A stretch of 64,000 bases of DNA from Aplidium turbinatum. Taxonomy: Eukaryota; Chordata; Ascidiacea; Aplousobranchia; Polyclinidae. Each line of letters opens with the position of its first letter. The first letter of the stretch is position 1. The notes below the pieces were generated by a model. It was not told where the DNA came from. It made no database searches and saw only the letters and a program-made list of their open reading frames with translations. Positions 33,055 through 44,489 of the stretch are shown here, piece by piece. Location: NCBI GenBank assembly GCA_918807975.1, contig OU964920.1, positions 47,273,979 to 47,337,978 of the forward strand, given 5' to 3'. A program made the position numbers and the translations under genes.

Positions 33055-33693
33055 TAATCACTAATCAGTCAGTATAGTGATTCTCCAAAGCACGAATTTT
33101 TTTTCTGAAGCACGAAATATTTTTCATTATCCACTCTGTAATTCTGAAGATACGGTATATTTTTTTGGTGGTAATCCACTTCTAGCTACTTGCGTCTACC
33201 TTACAAAACAATTTATTTCAGGCAAAAACTCCATCAACTTCGGAAATACAGAAGATTGTGAATTCAGAGCAGGATTTTTGTGGAAGCGAACAAATCCCTA
33301 ATGCGTAAATGCGCAATTGGAGAATTCGTGGATACAACAAATCTTTCAATTGCACGTTTATTTTGGAATAAATTTGCTTCCATTTGACATGGTTAACTCC
33401 TGCATACCTAACATACTGATTATTTTCACATAGTTTCATCCGAAAAAAAAAGGAAAATGGTGTAATGGATCCCGAAAACGATGTTGGTCTGTAGGAAAAT
33501 ATGTATAAACTACCGCGGATCCGCAATTTTCCTAATACTTACTTATTTAGTGAAAAAAATATCAATCCAAACATTTTAAAGACTTGAGAACACAATAGCA
33601 GTGATTACATTACTCATCCATTGATTGATTGAATCTTTTATGTTCGGACTGGGAAAGCTTCTTGCAGAGCTTAATCCTGGCAGTTTCGCATAC
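33055..33693 (+). other. Candidate terminal exon in an otherwise featureless stretch
   Basis: At 33222 a good acceptor (ACAATTTATTTCAG) is followed by 29 codons ending in TAA at 33306-33308, including TPSTSEIQKIVNSEQDF and CGSEQIPNA. The composition looks like protein rather than chance, but no family is recognised and no partner exon is proven. The rest of the stretch holds nothing I can name. Confidence 0.3.
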
Positions 33694-33701
33694 TTGTAGA
33701 G

Positions 33702-36045
33702 TAGGGTGTTGCAAATTTTACAACCTATGTTGAAAATATGATTTTCTGATCGGAAATGGCGTGAAACGACACCAAAAAAAATTTTTTCGAAAAATTTCAA
33801 GATTTAGGTGTCCCACGCTCACCCCGAAAATTTTGCGTTTTGCCGCAAATGAACATATTTTCAAACGCAAGCAATTTCTACATTTTACATCATAACCACA
33901 CCATGTTGGGTATCATTTTAATCAGAATTTTATGGAGAACATCACTAAACTATCAAAAGTTAATTTTCTGCAAGAATGTAAAAATTGAAAATTTGGCCTG
34001 ACGTCATATTTTGACAAAAATCCATTCGAAAAAGGTGGAAAAATTGGAAAATTAGACACAAAATGTTTTGAAACATATGGTATACACAATACTACGATAG
34101 TTTTATCAGTTAAATGTCAAACAGTGTTAAAACTAAGTGTCAAAGCTCATTGGGCTTGTCAATCATCCTTGAAAATCACCATCTCATCCGAAACTTTGAA
34201 GCTATCTAACTCTTGTATCATGGGCCAATCTAATTGATATTTGCTGGTACACCTTCTCTTTTTCTTTGAAGTGTCAAAACTGTGTGATATCCGAACATAT
34301 TGATGTGACATAAGCTCGTATTTTGTCATCAGTTTCTTTTATTTTGTCGTCTGACATTGCATCTTACTGTCTTTAACCTTTCGGTTATTCAAACATCTGG
34401 TGATGTTGCCAATCAGCCTCTCATTCGCCATCTGGTTGTTTTTGAAGGACACCCAATCATTAGGCTGGCCTAGTGACAAACAAGGAGAGCACTGGCTTGT
34501 GACATCGAAAAAGGCAGCCAGGGGACGGTTGCTCCTTAGTCCTTAGTAAGTGCTTGATGTCCACAGATGTAGTTGAGATATTTGCTACATCTGCAGCTTT
34601 TACCGGAGGATGACATGAAAAACACGATAGGGCAACATTTTTTGGAGATAGCCATGTCATGCCGTGTTTTAAAAAGCATGGCTTTGCATGCTTAACTACA
34701 TCATGCTTAACTACATCAGGTACTTCATTAAATCTCGATTTGGTACAACCAAAACAGGTCCTTCCACTGCACTTGGTCTGGCATAAATCGAAAAGAACAT
34801 TGGGACATACACATTGAGTACAAACTAACAAATGCATTCAAGTGCTCTTTTTTGATGATTTGTTAATTTAAACAAATTAAAATTTCTGATCCTTAAATAA
34901 CCACTAGCTTTCGTTAGGCATCTGACATGGTGAAGCTTTTCTTGCTTACGAAACAGATACTTTTTCAGTAGCTCAGGAATATCCATAAAAGTGAGGCAGG
35001 CAAGTGCCAAAAGGCAAGCCTGGTCGTCTCTCATGGACTTGGTGCTGCTGCCAGAAAGATTCTGAATTAAAGGCTCCAAGCATTCCCTCATCACTTTTTG
35101 TGACAAAGCACTTGGCTTGACGCTTGGTGGATGGAAATTAGATTCAGTTAAATCTTCTTTCTTGATCTCTGGTACAAGATTAAACACTGAATCTTTGACA
35201 AGTTTGTAAGGGGCTTTGGTGTCTCCATCAAACTCACTCATTTGCTCTCCTTGTTTGTCACTAGGCCAGCCTAATGATTGGGTGTCCTTCAAAAACAACC
35301 AGATGGCGAATGAGAGGCTGATTGGCAACATCACCAGATGTTTGAATAACCGAAAGGTTAAAGACAGTAACGATGCAATGTCAGACGACAAAATAAAAGA
35401 AACTGATGACAAAATATGAGCTTATGTCACATCAATGTGTTCGGATATCACACAGTTTTGACACTTCAAAGAAAAAGAGAAGGTGTACCAGCAAACATCA
35501 ATTAGATTGGCCCAATGTACAAGAGTTTGATAGCTTCAAAGTTTCGGATGAGATGATGATTTTCAAGGATGATTGACAAGCCCAATGAGCTTTGACACTT
35601 AATTTTAACACTGTTTGACATTTAACTGATAAAACTATCGTAGTATTGTGTATACCATATGTTTCAAAACATTTTGTGTCTAATTTTCCAATTTTTCCAC
35701 CTTTTTTGAATGGATTTTTGTCAAAATATGACGCCAGGCCAAATTTTCAATTTTTGCTTTCTTGCAGAAAATTAACTTTTGATAGTTTAGTGATGTTCTC
35801 CATAAAATTCTGATCAAAATGATACCCAACATGGTGTGGTTATGATGTAAAATGTAGAAATTGCTTGCGTTTGAAAATATGTTCATTTGCGGCAAAACGC
35901 AAAATTTTCGGGGTGAGCGTGGGACACCTAAAACATAAAATTTTTCAAAAAAATTTTCTTCTGGTGTCGTTTCACGCCATTTCCGGTCAGAAAATCATAT
36001 TTCCAAAAAGACATTCAAAAATTTTTTGAAAAACGCAACACCCTA
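33702..36045 (-). mobile_element. DNA transposon with about 780-bp inverted ends (TAGGGTGTTGC)
   Basis: TAGGGTGTTGC and GCAACACCCTA are the outer ends. TTGTAGAG at 33694-33701 and 36046-36053 is a perfect 8-bp duplication. The arms (33702 to about 34488, and about 35260 to 36045) are inverted copies along nearly their whole length, leaving a unique centre of about 770 bp. The end sequence is like that of the element at 21607, so the two may belong to one superfamily. The centre carries minus-strand frames but no domain that I recognise. Confidence 0.88.
34460..35412 (-). CDS. Unidentified ORFs in the centre of the long-TIR transposon
   Basis: Two minus-strand frames, 34825-35412 (195 aa) and 34460-34837 (125 aa), overlap slightly, upstream one first. 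The first includes EIKKEDLTESNFHPPSVKPS and SMRDDQACLLALACLTFMDI; part of its N-terminus is encoded by the inverted arm. The second is rich in Cys (CTQCVCPNVLF, CSGRTCFGCTKSRFNEVP), which suggests a metal-binding module. They may be exons or fragments of the element's transposase. I do not recognise the family, and stops separate them. Confidence 0.4.
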
Positions 36046-36098
36046 TTGTAGAGGCTTTGAATCACTCACGCAGGCCCGGTCACCGAGATTGACAGAGT

Positions 36099-36288
36099 AA
36101 AGTTTCCGATTGTTGAAGTCTTGTTGCCAGGGAACTATTCCATCCATTAGACGCCGCTAAATGGAGAGCAGTCCTTAACCTGCGTTGCTCAAGCGCACAC
36201 ACCGAGAGTCAAACCAGCGCCGCTTGATCTTGAAGCTTCTTTGTTCCAGAAGTCACGCGCTAACCAACTGAGCTATCGGGGCGGACAC
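36099..36288 (-). mobile_element. tRNA-derived SINE (GCCCCGATAGCTCAG family), copy 2
   Basis: Inverted copy of the unit at 32115-32303, sharing both borders (TGTCCGCCCCGATAGC at the head and ATCGGAAACTTT at the tail). It has its own flanking DNA. Having two copies with the same ends defines the SINE length at about 190 bases. Confidence 0.8.
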
Positions 36289-36559
36289 CATTACACAATG
36301 CAACAGTAAAAAAAAAAGAAATTTATTAAAGAAATTAAAATGAACAACACAGCATAATAAACATGAAAACAGGACGGAGAAATTAAAATGATTTAACAAA
36401 GTCTTCCAATATTTTAACTCACTCTGCGTGACGAGTGCACGCGAGACGTACTATGGCATCATAGTTAGTGCATTGCCATTTGTTGCTTTTAAGAGGCAGC
36501 ATGGATGCAACAGATATTACGTCACATGCTGGGAAAATGGAGATGTCCGGATTTAAATC

Positions 36560-36640
36560 ATCCGGGACATTTTGCATATTTCAAACATGTACTATGTTTC
36601 TGTTACTGACAAATAAACCATTGATTGATTGACATTTGTA
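36560..36640 (+). mobile_element. LINE 3' tail with ATTG repeats
   Basis: ATGTTTCTGTTACTGACAAATAAACC followed by ATTGATTGATTG resembles the 3' end of a CR1/L2-like LINE. A related ATTG-repeat tail occurs on the minus strand near 22800-22840. Only the tail is seen. Confidence 0.4.
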
Positions 36641-37600
36641 AATATGCCTCTGGCTCTGAACACCCCCACACTAGCCTGTACGGTATTGTAGTCATGCATG
36701 TTTAAATAAGTTTCTACATTCTCTAGTGCATATATATATCTGAATTATATCTGCATTAGGGTGTTTCATTTGCTCCCTTTATTTGAATTTTGATCTGTCT
36801 CTAAGTTAATTCTGTTCCATTTGGGAAAAAAATAACCTGGAAATAATTTTTAATTTCATGGCCCCCCGTTTACCCCCCCCACCGCGACTCTGAAATTTCT
36901 GCCTACTCCAATCGCCATAACTCAAAAACCACTTTAGATAGACATGGGTTGTTGGGTATCAAAGTTATTGCCATACCCCACTTTAATTCAAAAGTGCTGT
37001 CAAAATAATAATCTGAGCAAAAAAATTTTTTTAATTTTTGCACAACATAAGAAAAGCAGTTGGCATGAATATTGAATAGCCAAACATACGATGTGAACAA
37101 CCAAACATAAGTGGCAGCAACTGACACAACACCAAAATTAATCACATGACACAATATTATCAAAAACCATCTATGAAGTAATAGGACATCACAATAAGTA
37201 ATAGCACAGCAGGGGCTCACACAACCTCCATTAAGCAGGCAGCAACGTGGTGTGTTGTGCTTAGCGCATTGGTCTTCGCACCAAAGAGTGTTTACATTAA
37301 TTTCAGCTACTAAAACCACTGTGTTGCTGTTTTCTTGTGCAAGAAAGGACAAAATGATTGCCTCCATCCAGTAATGGGTAGTTAAAATAAATTCCAGTCA
37401 TACTAATGTAAGTCACTGAAAACAGTGTATTACAGGCAACTCCAAAGCGAGTGCTGCAAAAATTGCCTATTATGGGCTGTGTTTCAATGATGTTTTTCCG
37501 TCCTGGAAGATAAAAATTCAATGACGACAATACAAGTGGGACATGAATAGTAACACAGCAACAGCTAACGCTCATTAAGTAGGACATGGATAGGATACTA

Positions 37601-37740
37601 AGGCCCATATTCTAAGACCCAACTTGAGTTCAAGCTGGAACACAAGTTGGACTTGGGTTATGGTATACCAAATGCATGGACCAAGTCAAACTTGAGTTTC
37701 AGCTTGAACGCAAGTTGGATCTTAGAATACGGGCTTAAGT
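37601..37740. repeat. Small palindromic MITE (CCCGTATTCTAAGATCC ends)
   Basis: AAGGCCCATATTCTAAGA at the left and TCTTAGAATACGGGCTTAA at the right are inverted copies enclosing about 100 bases rich in ACTTGAGTT/AACTCAAGT-type repeats. A partial copy lies in the other arm of the surrounding transposon at about 41566-41660. Confidence 0.6.
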
Positions 37741-37849
37741 TATCTATAATCCTGCAAATAGTTACATTTTTTCAAAAACTGCAAGAACGATTAGTATCCA
37801 AGCCAGTTGGTTGACATATTATCATGATTGATGATGCATGCATATAATC

Positions 37850-38423
37850 GTCAAAGAGGCAGTTGGGCATCATCAACAGTGGGTGCATCTTTTGCGAAGG
37901 AATGGTTGACACTTTCTGTGTTTTTCTGCCACTTGCAGGGTGTCTTGGTAGGCCTAATGGTCTTCGCTGTGAGAAGATCTCAAGAAGTCTGAGCTTAATT
38001 TTATATACCTTTCAGCACAGTCATTAATTACATTGCTTCCTAGGACATTTACCAGGTTTTCGTTTAAGATGCTGTTATCATGCCATTCATTAACAGGCAG
38101 GTGCAAAAATTTATGGTTCAGGTTTAACAAGTTGATAAAATAGCATGAATCTTGTCCAACTAAATCACCAATCCTTGTTGATGGCCCAAAGTGTTGTGGA
38201 TTTGTTTTTCAAAAACAAATCCACAACACTTTGGAAATTTTGGTTTTTCAAACCCAGATCCATGTCGCTGTTTTGGGATGGCTGAGTGTGTATGTATCAA
38301 TGCATTGTAGCATTCGATCAGCAATAAACCAAGTTTCTTCAACAGGGGTGTGTTCTCTGAATAGAGAAAGAGAAATAATTTCCTCTGTCAAGTACCAAAG
38401 GTGTCTCTTTAATGCCTTCAGAG
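37850..38423 (-). pseudogene. Transposase remnant of the large long-TIR transposon, downstream part
   Basis: On the minus strand: ALKALKRHLWYLTEEIISLS, then LFREHTPVEETWF and, further on, LGSNVINDCAERYIKLSSDF and YQDTLQVAEKHRK. These match an uncharacterised transposase family that I recall from invertebrates (HLWYLSEELVGLALFDE, VVNDVAERGVKL, FLLQVVEEHRK). Frames change several times and a perfect hairpin (38186-38234) interrupts it. The piece starts right at the edge of the P-like insertion; the upstream part lies at 41042-41560. Confidence 0.6.
38186..38234. repeat. Perfect 24-bp snap-back hairpin with 1-base loop
   Basis: CCAAAGTGTTGTGGATTTG and five more bases are followed by one C and then by their exact reverse complement, with no mismatch in 24 pairs. 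It lies inside the transposase remnant. A perfect inverted copy with almost no loop is the mark of a template switch to the opposite strand during replication. Confidence 0.9.
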
Positions 38424-38776
38424 CATGGCGTACTTAACAGAGGCCAAACCAACGTGCGTGCTGGAGTCTAAACTGGAGGCGAACATTTTCATTGACATAT
38501 TGCATTGCAAACACAGTATATTTAAACCTAAAACGATTATAATGAAAATTTTGCTTTTAAATTTCAAAATGTAAAATACATTTTCATCCATGGCATTTCA
38601 TATGCTTGACATAGTCTATTCCAATGAATAGTTGTTCCCGTGTGTGTTACAATAATAAAAACAATTACAGTAGATGTGTAAGGTTTTAACTTTGAAGTTA
38701 TTATTTTTTATAGAGCTGATTCACAAAAATACAATGTACCTACATGGTCAAAACTACTACATGAAAGGACTGTGGC

Positions 38777-38846
38777 CAGTAGCGCAACCAGGATTTTAGT
38801 AAAGTGGGGGGGGGGGCTAAACCAAGCCCCCCTGGTTGCGCAACTA
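38777..38846. mobile_element. Very short hAT-like palindromic remnant
   Basis: CAGTAGCGCAACCAGG and CCTGGTTGCGCAACTA are inverted around a G-rich centre (a run of 11 G, then CCCCCC). It resembles the ends of hAT MITEs. It is about 70 bp and non-coding, and lies inside the P-like element. Confidence 0.5.
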
Positions 38847-39131
38847 ATGTGGTGCTACTTTAGTTCAGATAATGAACGAAAAAATTATCTGTTACGACAA
38901 CTTTAAATAATATCAGTGCAAGGACTTCTCAGGAATGAAAATGGACATTTAAAGAAGTTCTATAACAGTCCTTACAGAAGTCTCAACAACAAAGAAAAAC
39001 AAACAAAAAACAAGTTTTTAATGCACAAGTTTTAAAATCTTTTGTTTTACTTCCTTTTCTGATACAGGTAAAAATAGACAACAATAATTTTTAAACTTTA
39101 ATATTGGCCAATGTAGCTGCATACTTTTTGT

Positions 39132-39386
39132 TCACAGATAACTGGTATTGATCTGATATAGAGTGAAAAACACGACATAACGAGGTTCTGCAACAGTGGT
39201 TAACAACTTCATGAAACATGATATAACCATAAAGTACCCATTGGCAAACTGTGTCACCTGATATATGTATAATTGTATATATATGGTATATTTCTTTTCA
39301 GGATTTCGAGGTAAACGAAAAGTTGTTTCTTTGTTTGCCTCATCATAATTTCCATGGCAATTAGTCACACAACATTTTCTACCCAT
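39132..39386 (-). pseudogene. THAP zinc-finger exon of the P-like element
   Basis: MGRKCCVTNCHGNYDEAN then KETTFRLPRNPEKK is the start of a THAP domain (C2CH): CCVTNC gives the first Cys pair and FRLP the conserved Phe-Pro region. In P elements this domain binds the transposon ends. The frame soon leaves the expected sequence (after PEKK), so either an intron starts there or the rest is lost; the conserved W and the C..H pair are not found in this frame. I saw no other P transposase part with confidence. Confidence 0.65.
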
Positions 39387-41041
39387 CTTAATTAAATATC
39401 AAATAACCTCTTAACATACTTTGAAATATACATGAAAATGAAGATGTAATGAAAACTATGCCTGCACTAACTATAGGCTACACTTTGCAATGGCACAAGT
39501 TTGACAAAATTCACAAATGATGCTTTGAGACCGCATAAACTGACCAAATTCAACTTATCAAACTTTAAGCAGCAAAATTTAAATGCACAGTTTTTATAAG
39601 AACAATCTAAACATGTTAACGTTTTGCTTTTTTTTTAAAAACTTTGCTGGTCTCAAAATTGGAGACTAAATTTTTATTAATGCACACAAACTTAAACGCG
39701 TTTGTTAGACTATTCCTTTTTATACCACATTAGACTATTCTTATTTATACTACATGCACAGTATAGAACAATCGGGTATATTAGACTGCAACAAAATTTT
39801 AAAACCAGGTTCGAAAATGAAAGTGTCTCTTAATTCCTGGGTGCCTTCATGCCACATTTTTGCTGTACTGTTCTACAGTGTAGCAAAGTATTAGCCTGCA
39901 CAAGTCTAGCCAGACTAAGCAATTATTTTTCTAAAGTAGAATTTCAAAATGCTGCATAGGATTTCTAGATTTGTCTGAGCCATGGCGACCTTGAAATACT
40001 GACCATGCAAGCAATTTTAGGCTTAAGAGCTGAAGGCTGACACTGCAATCATGCGTTTAATATACTACAGCTCTACTAAAAATAAAAACAGCTACACCAA
40101 TTTGGAAAAAAAAAACAAAGCTAGCCTCAACAATTCCCATCATTCTCAAAGGTACCGTACAGTACCTACAGTACCGTAAGTTACTTTTTACACAATTTCA
40201 TAACACTTCTGGGTGTGCCCTCAAGTAGCCTAACATTATTTTACCAAAACCGACGCGGCTACCGGCATTCGCTAGCTGGCCTTCAGCCTCGGTACTCAAT
40301 ATTTGTTTGCATGGCCAGTATTTCAATAAATCAACATTTCATTTATCCAAATATCCTACCCTAAATAACATTTCAACAGCAAGCACCTTAAAAACTACCG
40401 CAAAACCTAATTCAATTATTGAACACAATATCAGTGTTGCCAGAAGTTTAAAACAATTAACTTTTTAAAGGAAATGCCATGAAAAGAAGTGCAATTTTCA
40501 AAACAAAGCTGAGTAAAATTAAAAAAATTGCTCAATATATAAATTATAAAAACCGCAGATAAAGCTGCTAAATGAAACGTTTAGTAAAGTTTCATCACAT
40601 AGGAATTATATTAAAATTGAAAGAAAAAAAAAGTATTTTAAAAACTAAGACTTTTCTGCGTTTTTGAAAAGTAAAGATAGTTCTTGTAGATTTTTCCTGT
40701 TCAAAGAAGGGTATGTTAAAACAATTGTGCAAATTCAATAACAGAACAACGGGACAGTACCGATTAAAGCACACAGATATCTGTTGGTGTTTTCACACCT
40801 GGCAACTCTGCATAGTTTTAGTATGCTTGCGCAAATGGCGAATGAATATACAATTAAAAATTGATTTTCTAGCAAACTTTTTCATGTAAGATAAATATTT
40901 AAGGTGAAAAACGTTCACTTCAACTTTTTATACATATCTTTTCAATATGGTATGTCAAAGTCATGAAAACATGTTCGCCTCCAGTTTAGACTCCAGCACG
41001 CACGATGACATGGCCTCTGTTGAGTACGTCATGCTTCAGAG

Positions 41042-41560
41042 CAATACAGTTATTGATGTTGCTGTAAGTGAACAGCATCTTGTAAAACTTTAGATCATTC
41101 CATGGAGCATCAGTGGGCGATGGACATGTCAAGCACCACTGAGAATACACATGACATGAGTGACGAAGTTGACAAAGCCTCTTATCTTTGAGGTTTGTTG
41201 AGTGGTAGTAACAGTGCCAAGTGGAAGTTCTCCAATGTACTTTCCAAGAAGATATATCTTAATGGAGTAAATCAGCTTTGCCGTCCATCTGGCTTTATGC
41301 AAAGCTCCTGGGTTTTTGAAGGTTATTGGATTTTGCAGTGAATTTTCCAGGAAAATATGACAGAGTTCAATGAACTCTAATTAATCACCCCTCTGGAAAC
41401 TATGCTGAGCAGTACAGCGTAACATCAGGAGACTTGGTAATTTCAAATTTTAGATCATTAAAAATTCGAGACAGAGTGACTTCCCTTATACTATGGTGTC
41501 TACAGGCAGACTGCAAGGGACGCTGCAGACTATCTTGATACATGCTGCTGAACACATCAG
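41042..41560 (-). pseudogene. Transposase remnant of the large long-TIR transposon, upstream part
   Basis: On the minus strand NPGALHKARWTAKLIYSIKI and LGKYIGELPLGTV, then GFVNFVTHVM and a YSNINNCIALK stretch that runs into the P-like insertion at 41033. PGA.HKARWMAK.IY..K is the landmark of the same uncharacterised family as the piece at 37850-38423. It contains in-frame stops and frame changes. Confidence 0.58.
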
Positions 41561-42585
41561 AAAGTTGGACTTGGGTTATGGTATACCAAATACATGGACC
41601 AAGCCAAATTTGAGTTTCAGTTTGAACTCAAGTTGGATCTTAGAATACGGGCCTTAGTATCCTATCCATGTCCTACTTAATCAGCATTAGCTGTTGCTGT
41701 GTTACTATTCATGTCCCACTTGTATTGTCGTCATTGAATTTTTATCTTCCAGGACGGAAAAACATCATTGAAGCACAGCACATAATAGGCAATTTTTGCA
41801 GCACTCGCTTTGGAGTTGCCTGTAATACACTGTTTCCAGTGACTTACATTAGTATGACTGGAATTTATTTTAACTACCCATTACTGGATGGAGGCAATCA
41901 TTTTGACCTTTCTTGCACAAGAAAACAGCAACGCAGTGGTTTCAGTAGCTGAAATTAATGTAAACACTCTTTGGTGCGAAGACCAATGCGCTAAGCACAA
42001 CACACCACGTTGCTGCCTGCTTAATGGAGGTTGTGTGAGCCCCTGCTGTGCTATTACTTATTGTGATGTCCTATTACTTCATAGATGGTTTTTGATAATA
42101 TTGTGTCATGTGATTAATTTTGGTGTTGTGTCAGTTGCTGCCACTTATGTTTGGTTGTTCACATCGTATGTTTGGCTATTCAATATTCATGCCAACTGCT
42201 TTTCTTATGTTGTGCAAAAATGAAAAAAAAAATTTTTTTGCTCAGATTATTATTTTGACAGCACTTTTGAATTAAAGTGGGGTATGGCAATAACTTTGAT
42301 ACCCAACAACCCATGTCTATCTAAAGTGGTTTTTGAGTTATGGCGATTGGAGTAGGCAGAAATTTCAGAGTCGCGGTGGGGGGGGTAAACGGGGGGCCAT
42401 GAAATTAAAAATTATTTCCAGGTTATTTTTTTCCCAAATGGAACAGAATTAACTTAGGGACAGATCAAAATTCAAATAAAGGGAGCAAATGAAACACCCT
42501 AATGCAGATATAATTCAGATATATATATGCACTAGAGAATGTAGAAACTTATTTAAACATGCATGTATATTATACAATACCCTAA

Positions 42586-44481
42586 TCTGCATCCTAGGCA
42601 AAGGCTACCGTACTCTTCATTACCCTTCCTTACCTTTTCCATGACAAGATCAAAACGGATATAATAAAAGCATGACCGCTCTTGCGCAATGGTCAAATTG
42701 CTCGAAACGCGAAATTTAATATTGCCATCTAGCGGTTGCTGTTTTGAACTTTTATTTGCCACATAGCGCTAGAATTTTATTTTCCGATTTTATTGATGTT
42801 TCAATGTCAATTCTAGGTTCACCAGAAAAGGTTTAACAGCAAAGTTAGTGCAGACGGTCAAAAAGTTTCAATTTTATTAGGGACAGGGTTTTGGGCCTAG
42901 GTGAAATATTTGTTGATCACTGAAATCTGAAAAGCGGTTTTGGTCTAATTTTTAGTGTAGAAATAGTGATAGCAACCTTCTTACCTGTGCCATTTCAGTT
43001 TTTGAGTTTAAACAAACATTAGCCTGTTTTATTGAAATTTGTGTTTCGGTTATTTTACCAAAAATTTGTGTTTAGGGGAATGAGCATATAATAACAAACC
43101 TTGCAAAACTGTGAGTGCTGATAGATTGCTTACTAACGTTAGTATTTTTATGTTAAGCATTGATCAACCATTTGCTACCTCAAAAGAATCAAGACGAATA
43201 TAGCCGTATTAAAAGATTTAACTCATTTCTATGATATAGGCTAGGCTATTTTAGTTAGAAAACCAAACCATTGTGCAATGTCCTTTGAAATTTAAATGAC
43301 ACACCAGCGTGTTGTGACGTACAATACAGTTTGAGAACCATTGCAATACATAAAAAAAAGCACAACCAGTTTTTTAAATATTATAATTTATCAATCATGC
43401 TGCTAACTCGGAAACTTTCACAGCTCCCTGACATCACTTCACAAATCTCCAGATGAAAACCACTAATCTAGACCTAATACTTGTAAATTACTTTCAACAA
43501 ACGCAAAGCTTATTGCTCCCTCATGCCACAATACCTGCTAAGTAAATCTATTTGTCAGCAAAACACAAAATTATACTCAAAATACAGCAATTACTGTTGC
43601 ACTTGCAGAGTTGCAGTTTTGCACACACTTTTCAAAAACTTGCGGAACAGCAGAAGACTTTTTTATATGCCGCCTTTGAACAATCAATACAAGCAAAGGA
43701 CCAACAGTGTCAAAAATTATATTAGCCAAGGCCTTTTTTTGTTTCATCATCAATAAGTTCCTTCATCTCGTCAAGTGTTCAGTTCAGTTTGTTTTTATTT
43801 CTGACCATCACAACGAAAAACAATATATGAAAAACATAGTAGAGGTCTAGAAAAAAGTAGAAGCGACAAAACGCGGACGTTTCTTGGTCGCTGGTTTGAG
43901 TCTTCATCCTCAGCTTACTCAGTCTGAGAATGGAGATTCAAACCAACAGCAGTTGTTTTTGAATCTCAGTGGCGAACTCTTTTTATTCATTGAAGTAGTG
44001 TGCTTGCCTCTGCAGACTAGTGTGTATAAATGTGTACTAGGTAGATTTCCTGTGATGGGTGGTGGCTGACTAGATGATTGCTTATGGTCTTTCGTTACCA
44101 TCCTGATTGCGCCATAATCTAATCAACAATTGTTTTGTCAACTACATTTAATCTGCTTGTTTGTTAATATATGGCGCTGTTAAAACAAAATAAATTGACT
44201 TGACTGGACTATAACGTGCATGATACCAAAACAGGACAATCAGTTCAAGGCATGGTCGCAACACCTCAATAATTTTTTTTATATGTTTAGAAAAAAAGAA
44301 GAAAAAAATAGGCTAGTGAATTTTTTTAACAATTTATATGAGTAAAAAAAAAAGCAAACACGACAAAAAGACAGTTGCTATGTTGATCAACCTTGGTGGG
44401 TTATTAAAAGTGTTGATGGTCTTGAGGGGAACACTCTTGATGCGCTAGCTCTATGAACACTCTTGATGCGCTAGCGCTATG
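42586..44481. other. Unassigned stretch
   Basis: No recognised gene or transposon ends. The short frames here have no family signal. A possible minus-strand first exon, ATGGAAAAG followed by GTAAGG near 42640, is too short to support. An A/T-rich unit around 43800-44210 ends like a LINE or SINE tail (AAAATAAATTGACTTGACTGG). Confidence 0.4.
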
Positions 44482-44489
44482 CACTGTAG

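Larger units (their letters stand above)
38424..41033 (-). mobile_element. P-like element (CATG ends, 8-bp duplication, THAP exon)
   Basis: Ends CATGGCGTACTTAACAGAGG and CCTCTGTTGAGTACGTCATG are inverted copies, and further subterminal similarity continues (GTGCTGGAGTCTAAACTGGA). CTTCAGAG lies at 38416-38423 and again at 41034-41041. CATG termini, an 8-bp duplication and an internal THAP-type exon are the marks of P transposons. It interrupts the transposase of the larger element; the coding sequence on either side matches up. At 2.6 kb only the first coding exon was recognised, so it is probably non-autonomous or degraded. Confidence 0.85.
36686..42585 (-). mobile_element. Large DNA transposon with about 1-kb inverted ends, carrying a P-like insertion
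   Basis: The left arm (about 36686-37740) and the right arm (about 41566-42585) are inverted copies nearly throughout, including a TAGGGTGTTTCATTTGCTCC stretch, C-rich tracts and the ORF at 41888-42223 with its mirror at 36903-37367. The exact ends are uncertain and I found no target duplication. The unique centre encodes transposase pieces on the minus strand on both sides of the P-like element (38424-41033). Near the inner edge of each arm lies a small palindromic MITE. Confidence 0.82.

Noticed and set aside
36903-42223. Mirror-image ORFs of about 110-150 residues (36903-37367 minus, 41888-42223 plus)
   Set aside because: They lie in the two inverted arms of a transposon and are copies of one another; no domain, so chance frames.
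43884-44101. Opposed short ORFs on both strands
   Set aside because: Overlapping frames of about 60 residues in unassigned DNA with no family signal.
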